A stretch of DNA of 5,104 bases, taken from DASYSA01 sp036003885 (GTDB lineage Bacteria > Acidobacteriota > Blastocatellia > UBA7656). Of this stretch, positions 1-5,104 are shown piece after piece; position 1 is the stretch's first letter, and every line of letters begins with the position of its first letter. Made by a program: the position numbers and the translations under genes. Where the stretch lies: positions 1 through 5,104 of the forward strand of contig DASYSA010000164.1 in assembly GCA_036003885.1 (NCBI GenBank), read 5' to 3'. The notes under the pieces were generated by a model. That model saw only the letters and a list, made by a program, of their open reading frames with translations, did not search any database and was not told the DNA's origin.

Positions 1-208
1 GGGTCTAGTCGAAGGCGTCAAATACGAACGCATCACTGCCGTACTGGTCAACGCCATCAAGGAGCAGCAGCAACAACTCGCCGCGCAGCAAACGCAGATG
101 GAGGACTTACGGTTGATTAAGGCGAAGAGCGCCGAACTCGAGGCGCAGCTCGCTGCCATCACTGCGCGTCTCGAACAGATCGAAAAGGCGAAGCCGGGGC
201 GACAGTAA
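1..208 (+). CDS. C-terminal end of a peptidase S74 / intramolecular chaperone-type protein (partial)
   Basis: An open frame enters from the left edge (first full codon at base 2) and stops with TAA at 206-208, giving 68 residues. It begins GLVEGVKYERITAVLVNAIKE, close to the conserved end of the intramolecular chaperone (peptidase S74) domain, where a Tyr is followed by a hydrophobic helix and then 'AIKEQQ'. The rest is a Gln-, Glu- and Ala-rich coiled coil with heptad-like spacing, ending KPGRQ. In this family the domain trimerises phage tail fibres or large bacterial surface or secreted proteins and then often cleaves itself off. The catalytic residues would lie upstream, so activity cannot be judged. 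The host protein could be a phage tail protein or a bacterial repeat-rich exoprotein. No phage genes are visible, so I favour the latter. No convincing hairpin terminator follows the stop. Confidence 0.65.
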   Translation, partial: GLVEGVKYERITAVLVNAIKEQQQQLAAQQTQMEDLRLIKAKSAELEAQLAAITARLEQIEKAKPGRQ

Positions 209-284
209 ATGCGCCAGGACCTCAGGCACAAGAGCGAGTCCAACGTTCCATATGCTTGTCCGCTTTGGCCGATGGCGGAGTGCT

Positions 285-422
285 ATGCGCAGTGTTTCAG
301 CAAAGGAGCGTACCTTCCGACTCGCGATGCCGCTGGCGCTGTTGGCCCTATCAACCAGGGCACACGCTGGTGCTTGCCAGTCAAGTCATACACAACGCCA
401 CGGTCTCACTAGGGATCATCTA
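285..422 (+). pseudogene. Decayed 5' end of a propeller sensor kinase paralogue
   Basis: The 334 bases between the two genes hold no intact gene, but a remnant is readable. ATG at 285, four bases after GGAG (277-280), starts MRSVSAKERTFRLAMPLALL, and the frame continues through ALSTRAHA, which looks like a signal peptide. The frame is then lost. In another frame, bases 374-397 read LPVKSYTT. After a net loss of two bases, 402-419 read GLTRDH. The intact sensor downstream has LPIKTYTTADGLARDH just after its own signal peptide, so order and spacing agree and most nucleotide differences fall at degenerate positions. This looks like an old duplicate or neighbouring paralogue that lost its body. 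Homology may continue weakly to about 450 ('NSRRLF' against 'DSRGFL'), but I am not sure of that. The alternative is chance similarity over about 14 residues. Position right before an intact homologue argues against chance. Confidence 0.5.
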
Positions 423-471
423 CAATGTCAGTGTAGAACTAGAGCCCAACTCTCGCCGGCTGTTCAACTCC

Positions 472-500
472 TTGACTTGCATCGACGCGAGCAATAGCAT
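472..500 (+). promoter_or_regulatory. Possible sigma70-type promoter for the sensor kinase gene
   Basis: TTGACT (472-477) is five of six matches to the -35 consensus. It is followed after 17 bases by TAGCAT (495-500), four of six matches to TATAAT. Transcription would start near 507, leaving a leader of about 35 bases before the GTG start. The -10 is imperfect and no experimental data are available, so this is a candidate only. Confidence 0.3.
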
Positions 501-530
501 CGCGAACTAACGATATAGCTTGCACGCAGC

Positions 531-537
531 AAGGGGA
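531..537 (+). promoter_or_regulatory. Ribosome binding site deciding the GTG start of the sensor kinase
   Basis: AAGGGGA lies five bases before GTG at 543. It is the only good Shine-Dalgarno match near the 5' end of this frame. It supports the GTG, which also leaves a complete signal peptide in the product. Confidence 0.6.
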
Positions 538-542
538 CGTCG

Positions 543-3500
543 GTGAGCCTGGCAGAACCACAGCAAATCAGCAGAGTCATTCGCACAGTATTGTCTCTGT
601 CGCTGCTGTTGGCCGCGCCCCGCGTCGCGATCTCGGAGCGCCTGCCAATCAAGACCTACACGACGGCTGACGGTCTTGCCCGCGACCATGTCGGCCGCAT
701 CGTTCGAGACTCTCGTGGCTTTCTCTGGTTCTGCACATTGGACGGGTTGAGCCGCTTCGACGGTTACAACTTCACCTCGTACAGAGTGGAGGACGGACTC
801 CCATTTCCAGTCGTCAACGATATACTGGAGGCGGGTAGCGGCACTTACTGGTTGGCTACGAACGGTGGCGGCGTCGTTCGTTTTGATTTGAACGCGGGCC
901 TGGCCGCTACGGCGGATGACAGCGGCAAACCGAGATTCACCACATATACAGTCGGCGATTCGGCTGCGGCCAGTCGAGTCAACGCTCTCTATAAAGACCG
1001 CGCCGGCAATCTGTGGGCCGGCACGGATGGCGGCCTGTTTCGCATGGCCGCCACCGATGCGGAAGGCACATTTCGCCGCGTCGAAATCGGCCTCCTCTCG
1101 CACCCTGATGAGTTGGTGCAGGTGTGGGCGATTCTCGAAGATCGTGAAGGGAGCCTGTGGGTGGGAACCAAGTTCGGATTGATGCGCCGAACGCCCGATG
1201 GCCGAGTGATACATTACGCAGTCCGACCGTCGGCGAGTACCGATCATGTGCTCGCGCTGCTAGAAGACCGCGAAGCAAGATTGTGGCTGGGCCACGAATC
1301 GGGATTGATCATATTCAAGCCTTGCCGGTTGCGGGTTGCTGATTGTGGATCGCGGAACAGAAAGGGTCTGGCAGCCACCACAGTTTTTATGAACCCGAAA
1401 CCCCCAAACGAACGGCCCGCAATCCGCAACCCGCAATTGGTGACGCTGCCTGATGCGGAAGGGGAGGCCGGGCGTTACACAATAGCAGGAGGGTTATCCA
1501 GCGGACGTGTCTCTGCTCTTTATCAATCTGCCGACGGAGTAATATGGATCGGCACCGCAAACAGCGGACTGATCGAGTTCGATGGCGTGCGCTTTCGCAG
1601 CTACACGGTCGCCCAGGGGTTAAGCGACATCGCTATTCTAACGATTGCCGAAGACAGCGAAGGTGGGTTGTGGATGGGCACGTATCGCGGTGGGACGATG
1701 AGGCTGGCAAGAAACGGCTTTGTGACGTACCGGGAGTCCGATGGCCTCGGCCCGGCGGTCGGTGCGGTCTTTGAAGACCATTCCGGCGAGCTATGCGTCG
1801 TCAGCGGAAATGCTCTAATCAGCCGGTTCGACAGCAATCGCTTTACTGCAGTAAGACCGAACCTGCCGAAGTCGATAGTGTCGTGGCGGCCTGCGCAGAA
1901 CTGTCTGGAAGACCACACCGGCGAGTGGTGGTTCGGGACGCTCGAGGGTCTTTATCGTTTTCCGAAGGTGAGTCGCATTGAGCAACTGTCCAAAGTGAAA
2001 CCCAAGGCCGTTTACACGTCCCGGAACGGCTTGCCCGAGAACGACATAACGCGCCTTTTTGAAGACAGGCGCGGCGACATATGGATCGCTGCTTTCTCTC
2101 CGGTCCGGGAGGTATTGACCAGATGGGAGCGTGCGACGGAAACGTTTCATCATTATTCGGAGGCCGACGGACTGCGCCCGTTCAACGCGCCGTCTTCTTT
2201 CTGCGAAGATGCGGCGGGCAATATATGGATATCGTTTCGTGGGGGAGGACTCGTGCGCTACGCCGCCGGACGCTTCACATTCTTTACGGAAGCTGACGGG
2301 CTGCCGCCTGATAAGGTCGGCAATCTCTATCTCGACCACGCGGGTCGGATTTGGGGTCCGGCAAATCGCGGGCTGGTTCGGATTGAAGATCCGACCGCGG
2401 ATCACCCGCGCATAACCACATATTCGGCAAGCGACGGATTGATGGGCGGCACCATCTATCGCGTCGTAGAAGACGCGCAGGGGCTGATTTACATCGCGGC
2501 CAGCCGCAGCATAGATCGGCTCGACCCTGCCACCGGCCAGTTCAAGCACTTCACCAACATCGCGGGAATCAGCAACACCGATTTTAATTCGGCTTTCCGC
2601 GATCGGAACGGAGTGCTTTGGTTCGGCACCAACACCGGGCTTCTACGATTTGTCCCGGAGCCTGATCGTCCGGCGCAGCCTCCGCAGATCCTTATCGGCG
2701 GACTCAGCTTCGCAGGCGTGCGACAGCCGCTCTCCGCTTTGGGCGAAACAGCAGTCGGGGCTCTTGAGCTGGCGCCGAATCAGAATCAAGTGCAGATTGA
2801 TTTCTTCGGCTTGGGCTTCGGCTCCAGCGGTCCGCTGCGCTATCAATATAAGCTCGAAGGATTGGATGCAGATTGGAGCGTACCGACCGATCATCGGACG
2901 GTCAATTATGCGAGCCTCGCACCCGGCGCGTACCGCTTTATGGTGCGAGCTGTCGCCGAAGACAGCGCATTAAGCGAATCGCCCGCCACGGTCAGCTTTG
3001 GTATTCTTGCCCCTGTCTGGCAGAGGTGGTGGTTTATAACCATCGCAGGGGTGATTGTGGCGTCAGTGATTATCGCTTTCGCGCGTTCGCGCTCCAAGCG
3101 AGTCAAAGCGATCAGCGAGAGCGAGCGTCGGTTTCGAACGCTTGCCGAAACAGCTTCCGATGCGATCATCACGATCGACGAGGACAGCCGAATTGTTTAC
3201 GTCAATCAAGCGACCGAAAAGATCTTCGGATACACCGTGGGTGAGCTGAGCGGCAATGATATGACCATGCTCATGCCCGAGTATCTCCGTCACGTTCATA
3301 AAGCGGGATTCAAGCACTACAGGCAGACAGGCGAGCGGCACATCTCATGGGAAGCGATCGAGCTGCCGGGACTGCACAAGGATGGGAGCGAGATTCCCCT
3401 GGAGCTTTCATTCGGCGAGTTCACCAAGGATGACAGGCGATTCTTCACCGGCATCGCGCGAGACATAACCGAGCGCAAGCGGGTCGAGCAGGAGCGCAAG

Positions 3501-4160
3501 CAGGCAGAGGAGGCCTTGCGCCGTAGCCGTGAAGAGCGATTCGCAGAACTTGAAAGAGTGCGTCAACGAATAGCCACAGACCTGCATGATGACATCGGCT
3601 CAAGCCTTACACGGATTTCGCTACTGAGCGAAGTCGTGCAGCGACAGATCGACAGCATTAACGCTCCCGTTGTCCAGCCGCTCTCATCAATTGCCAGGCT
3701 TTCGCGAGAACTGGTGGATTCGATGAGCGACATAGTTTGGGCCATCAATCCCAAGAAAGACCAGTTGAGCGACCTCTCTCAGCGCATGCGCCACTTCGCA
3801 AGCGACGTCTTCACCGCTCGCGGAATTGATTTTCGCTTTCGCGCGCCTGACGCAGCGCAAAACATCATGGTCGGCGCAAACTCCCGCCGCGAGCTTTTCC
3901 TGCTGTTCAAAGAGGCGGTCAACAACATGGTTCGACACTCCGGATGCTCCCACGCCGACATTGAATTCCGCGCTGAAGCCGACCGCTTGTTCCTGGGATT
4001 GAGGGATAACGGGCGCGGCTTCGACGTTTCCCAGGGGAGCAGCGGCCACGGCCTCGCGAGCATGCGCGAGCGAACGGAAGGGCTTGGCGGCAACCTTGAA
4101 ATCGTTTCGCGCCAGGGTGAGGGAACGGCGCTCACATTTACGATTCCTTTGACTCATTAG
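543..4160 (+). CDS. Two-component sensor histidine kinase with double beta-propeller, Y_Y_Y, PAS, HisKA_3 and HATPase domains
   Basis: This 1205-residue protein starts at GTG 543. Residues 1-31 form a signal peptide (hydrophobic core 15-26, possible cleavage after AIS at 29-31). Fourteen Reg_prop-type repeats, recognisable by 'ED..G.LW.GT..GL.RF', begin near residues 50, 90, 146, 194, 236, 323, 364, 406, 451, 502, 550, 592, 638 and 681. That number fits two seven-bladed propellers. A Y_Y_Y domain (about 741-820) and one transmembrane helix (829-847) follow, then PAS (861-977), a short coiled coil, HisKA_3 with DLHDDIG (phospho-acceptor His1015, acidic Asp1016) and HATPase_c with an N box (KEAVNN, Asn1128), DNGRGFD (1155-1161) and GHGL (1168-1171). 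All key kinase residues are present. The layout is like the hybrid two-component systems of Bacteroides, which sense oligosaccharides, but the receiver and AraC domains are absent. The separate regulator downstream replaces them. The ligand is unknown, and no sugar-utilisation genes are visible. The 87-residue gap between repeats 5 and 6 holds an inserted repeat element. Confidence 0.93.
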   Translation: MSLAEPQQISRVIRTVLSLSLLLAAPRVAISERLPIKTYTTADGLARDHVGRIVRDSRGFLWFCTLDGLSRFDGYNFTSYRVEDGLPFPVVNDILEAGSGTYWLATNGGGVVRFDLNAGLAATADDSGKPRFTTYTVGDSAAASRVNALYKDRAGNLWAGTDGGLFRMAATDAEGTFRRVEIGLLSHPDELVQVWAILEDREGSLWVGTKFGLMRRTPDGRVIHYAVRPSASTDHVLALLEDREARLWLGHESGLIIFKPCRLRVADCGSRNRKGLAATTVFMNPKPPNERPAIRNPQLVTLPDAEGEAGRYTIAGGLSSGRVSALYQSADGVIWIGTANSGLIEFDGVRFRSYTVAQGLSDIAILTIAEDSEGGLWMGTYRGGTMRLARNGFVTYRESDGLGPAVGAVFEDHSGELCVVSGNALISRFDSNRFTAVRPNLPKSIVSWRPAQNCLEDHTGEWWFGTLEGLYRFPKVSRIEQLSKVKPKAVYTSRNGLPENDITRLFEDRRGDIWIAAFSPVREVLTRWERATETFHHYSEADGLRPFNAPSSFCEDAAGNIWISFRGGGLVRYAAGRFTFFTEADGLPPDKVGNLYLDHAGRIWGPANRGLVRIEDPTADHPRITTYSASDGLMGGTIYRVVEDAQGLIYIAASRSIDRLDPATGQFKHFTNIAGISNTDFNSAFRDRNGVLWFGTNTGLLRFVPEPDRPAQPPQILIGGLSFAGVRQPLSALGETAVGALELAPNQNQVQIDFFGLGFGSSGPLRYQYKLEGLDADWSVPTDHRTVNYASLAPGAYRFMVRAVAEDSALSESPATVSFGILAPVWQRWWFITIAGVIVASVIIAFARSRSKRVKAISESERRFRTLAETASDAIITIDEDSRIVYVNQATEKIFGYTVGELSGNDMTMLMPEYLRHVHKAGFKHYRQTGERHISWEAIELPGLHKDGSEIPLELSFGEFTKDDRRFFTGIARDITERKRVEQERKQAEEALRRSREERFAELERVRQRIATDLHDDIGSSLTRISLLSEVVQRQIDSINAPVVQPLSSIARLSRELVDSMSDIVWAINPKKDQLSDLSQRMRHFASDVFTARGIDFRFRAPDAAQNIMVGANSRRELFLLFKEAVNNMVRHSGCSHADIEFRAEADRLFLGLRDNGRGFDVSQGSSGHGLASMRERTEGLGGNLEIVSRQGEGTALTFTIPLTH
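1327..1437. repeat. Inverted heptamer-repeat element inserted inside the sensor gene
   Basis: The left arm is a run of related 7-mers: GGTTGCG (1327-1333), GGTTGCT, GATTGTG and GATCGCG (ending 1354). The right arm is CCGCAAT, CCGCAAC, CCGCAAT (1417-1437). Bases 1329-1348 match the reverse complement of 1417-1436 at 18 of 20 positions, so the pair can form a long stem around a 68-base loop. The reading frame stays open throughout: the arms encode RLRVADCG (residues 262-269) and RPAIRNPQ (291-298). From the outer end of one core arm to the other is 108 bases, or 36 codons. The segment lies where repeat 5 to repeat 6 spacing is 87 residues against 40-56 elsewhere, so it behaves as an insert in a loop. 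No clear target duplication is seen. Confidence 0.7.
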
Positions 4161-4221
4161 GATCAAGCCTCATCAGCAATAGTCGCGGCCAGGAATTGAC
4201 CGGGGAAAAAAAGAAGCCACT

Positions 4222-4233
4222 GCATAAATATGC
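4222..4233. promoter_or_regulatory. Short AT-rich palindrome in the kinase-regulator gap
   Basis: The 125-base gap 4161-4285 separates the kinase stop from the regulator start. It holds GCATA-AA-TATGC, a perfect 5-bp inverted repeat, 21 bases after TTGACC (4196-4201). That spacing is too long for a normal -35/-10 pair, so I do not call a promoter. The palindrome could be part of a -10 region or a small operator. An A-rich purine run (4202-4216) and an alternating GC run (4242-4255) flank it. No terminator hairpin is visible, so read-through from the kinase gene is likely. Confidence 0.2.
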
Positions 4234-4271
4234 GGTGACAAGCGCGCGCGCACGTCGTAGGCTGTGTAGCA

Positions 4272-4276
4272 AAGGA
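4272..4276 (+). promoter_or_regulatory. Ribosome binding site deciding the ATG start of the response regulator
   Basis: AAGGA lies nine bases before ATG 4286. The same frame is open further upstream to TTG 4196, but those 30 extra residues are Lys/Arg-rich and unlike a receiver domain, and the TTG has no well-spaced Shine-Dalgarno sequence. ATG 4286 is therefore chosen. Confidence 0.6.
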
Positions 4277-4285
4277 AAAAAACAT

Positions 4286-4966
4286 ATGCCCACCGAACCT
4301 CATACACAGCCGAATTCTTCACCACAGGCGCCTGTCATAAGGGTTGCGATCATTGAAGACCAGCGCGACATACGCGAGTGCCTGACCTTTCTGGTCAACG
4401 GCACCGAAGGCTATTCGTGCACCGGCAGTTATCGCACGATGGAAGAGGCGCTCGAGAAGATCGGCCATCAGTTGCCTGACATCGTGCTCTCTGACATCGG
4501 CCTGCCCGGTATGGATGGCATTGAAGGCATAAGGGTTCTCAAAGAGCGTCACCCCACGCTATTGGTCCTGATGCTGACGGTCTACGACGACGACGAGCGC
4601 ATATTCGATGCGATGTGCGCTGGAGCTTCGGGGTATTTGCTCAAGAAAACGCCGCCCGCGCGATTGATCGAAAGCCTCAGGGAAGCGGTGCAGGGGGGCG
4701 CCCCGATGTCGCCTGAGGTGGCGCGCCGCGTCATTGCGTTGTTCCGCGAGATTCGCCCCCCTGAGCGCGCCGATTACGAGTTGACGCCTCACGAGACGCG
4801 ACTGCTGAAGTTGTTTGTCGAAGGACACAACTACAAGACTGCAGCCGCCGAGCTGGGCGTCTCGGTCAACACGGTGAATTTCCACGTCCGCAGTATCTAC
4901 GAAAAACTGCAGGTACACACCCGGTCGGAAGCCGTAGCGAAAGCCCTCCTCAACAGACTCGTGTAG
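4286..4966 (+). CDS. NarL/FixJ-family response regulator (REC plus LuxR-type HTH)
   Basis: This 226-residue cytoplasmic protein is the likely phosphate acceptor and output of the sensor kinase encoded just upstream on the same strand. After a Pro/Ser/Gln-rich N-terminal tail of about 16 residues, the receiver domain (about 17-135) shows the acidic pair Glu24-Asp25, phospho-acceptor Asp70 in DIVLSDIGLPGMDG, Thr98 in LMLTVYD and Lys120 in GYLLKK. All canonical residues are present. A linker leads to a LuxR-type helix-turn-helix (about 162-226), opening with ELTPHE. Its recognition region is GVSVNTVNFHVRSIYEKL. Length and order are normal for the NarL/FixJ family, whose members usually dimerise on phosphorylation and bind inverted repeats in promoters. 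HisKA_3 kinases typically pair with this class. Target genes are not in the window, and autoregulation is possible but unproven. The 125-base gap from the kinase is wider than in a tightly packed operon. Confidence 0.93.
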   Translation: MPTEPHTQPNSSPQAPVIRVAIIEDQRDIRECLTFLVNGTEGYSCTGSYRTMEEALEKIGHQLPDIVLSDIGLPGMDGIEGIRVLKERHPTLLVLMLTVYDDDERIFDAMCAGASGYLLKKTPPARLIESLREAVQGGAPMSPEVARRVIALFREIRPPERADYELTPHETRLLKLFVEGHNYKTAAAELGVSVNTVNFHVRSIYEKLQVHTRSEAVAKALLNRLV

Positions 4967-4970
4967 AACA

Positions 4971-4998
4971 GTGGTCAGTGGTCGGTGGTCGGTGGTCA
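4971..4998. repeat. Tandem heptamer repeat, four units of GTGGTC(A/G)
   Basis: Units are GTGGTCA (4971-4977), GTGGTCG (4978-4984), GTGGTCG (4985-4991) and GTGGTCA (4992-4998). A degenerate continuation, GTTGGTTGTC, follows. The tract starts four bases after the response regulator stop and fills the space between two convergent genes. Read on the - strand each A-ending unit is TGACCAC and so carries a TGA. It resembles the short tandemly repeated repetitive (STRR) heptamers known in cyanobacterial and other genomes. It has no self-complementarity that would make it a standard terminator. Confidence 0.85.
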
Positions 4999-5104
4999 GT
5001 TGGTTGTCCGCTGCTTTTCAGAAAGAGAGTTCGATAGGCCGTTGAGGAGCCTTCCAACCTCGTTTGTCTGCTCTATTAGGTGATCAACCTTCTTCTGCTC
5101 TAGA
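4996..5104 (-). CDS. C-terminal end of a probable four-helix-bundle (S23-like) protein (partial)
   Basis: On the - strand a frame enters from the right edge and ends with TGA at 4998-4996, giving 35 residues. It begins LEQKKVDHLIEQTNEVGRLL, continues NGLSNSLSEK and ends QRTTN. An amphipathic helix of the type 'LIEQTxEVGRLLNGL..SL' is typical of the last helix of four-helix-bundle proteins related to the S23 family, first known from 23S rRNA intervening sequences and now common as free-standing genes of unclear function. The gene is convergent with the response regulator, 29 bases from its stop. Its stop codon and last few residues lie in or beside the heptamer repeat, so the natural C-terminus may have been altered. 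Only this fragment is visible, so the family call rests on one helix. Another helical protein is possible. Confidence 0.5.
   Translation of the reverse strand, partial: LEQKKVDHLIEQTNEVGRLLNGLSNSLSEKQRTTN

Noticed and set aside
209..412. Open frame of 67 codons starting at the ATG that overlaps the end of the S74-type gene
   Set aside because: No Shine-Dalgarno sequence at a useful distance and no protein-like pattern except LPVKSYTT near its end, which is better explained as part of a frameshifted remnant of a sensor gene.
507..1247. Long - strand open frame of 246 codons
   Set aside because: It lies antisense to the well-supported signal peptide and propeller repeats of the sensor kinase. 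Its translation shows no recognisable domain, so it is a shadow frame.
1815..2549. Long - strand open frame of 244 codons
   Set aside because: Antisense to propeller repeats 9-13 of the sensor kinase, with no domain-like sequence. Such shadow frames are common in GC-rich coding DNA.
4196..4285. N-terminal extension of the response regulator from TTG 4196
   Set aside because: The extra 30 residues are basic and low in complexity, with no well-placed Shine-Dalgarno sequence, whereas ATG 4286 has AAGGA nine bases upstream and gives a normal-length regulator.
4971..5010. Possible CRISPR-like or terminator structure at the right edge
   Set aside because: The units are 7-bp and contiguous with no spacers, and the tract is not self-complementary and lacks a T-run, so it fits neither a CRISPR array nor a hairpin terminator.

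Overview
The window reads as bacterial chromosome, moderately GC-rich by eye, and is built around one two-component signalling locus. The combination of a giant two-propeller sensor kinase with its own NarL-type regulator, a bacterial S74-type protein end, heptameric repeats in and between genes, and a four-helix-bundle (S23-like) protein end suggests Acidobacteriota, perhaps Blastocatellia. That placement is inference from general knowledge; no marker gene is present.

Layout. Bases 1-208 hold the 3' end of a + strand gene whose product ends in an intramolecular-chaperone (peptidase S74) type tail and a coiled coil. Bases 209-542 hold no intact gene. They contain what looks like the decayed 5' end of a second sensor gene: a start with a Shine-Dalgarno sequence, a signal-peptide-like stretch, then LPVKSYTT and GLTRDH in shifted frames. 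These match LPIKTYTT and GLARDH at the start of the intact gene downstream. A possible sigma70-type promoter and a clear Shine-Dalgarno sequence lead into the main gene. Bases 543-4160 encode a 1205-residue membrane histidine kinase: signal peptide, 14 propeller repeats, Y_Y_Y domain, one transmembrane helix, PAS, HisKA_3 and HATPase. Bases 4286-4966 encode a 226-residue NarL/FixJ-family response regulator, the obvious partner. Bases 4971-4998 are four tandem 7-bp repeats. They run into the 3' end of a convergent gene (4996-5104, - strand) that resembles the end of a four-helix-bundle protein.

How the genes work together. The propellers and Y_Y_Y domain should sit outside the inner membrane and sense an unknown ligand. 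The signal passes through the single helix to the PAS domain and the kinase. Phosphate from His1015 of the kinase would go to Asp70 of the regulator, whose LuxR-type helix-turn-helix binds DNA. No target operon is visible.

Points most worth a second look: (a) an inverted pair of 7-bp repeat tracts lying in frame inside the sensor gene, as an insert between propeller repeats 5 and 6; (b) the decayed paralogous start upstream; (c) a PAS domain that aligns with FixL and keeps a His at the haem-ligand position; (d) a stop codon supplied by the tandem repeat at the right edge. I did not find a wholly new system. The core is a recognisable hybrid-type propeller sensor split into kinase plus regulator.
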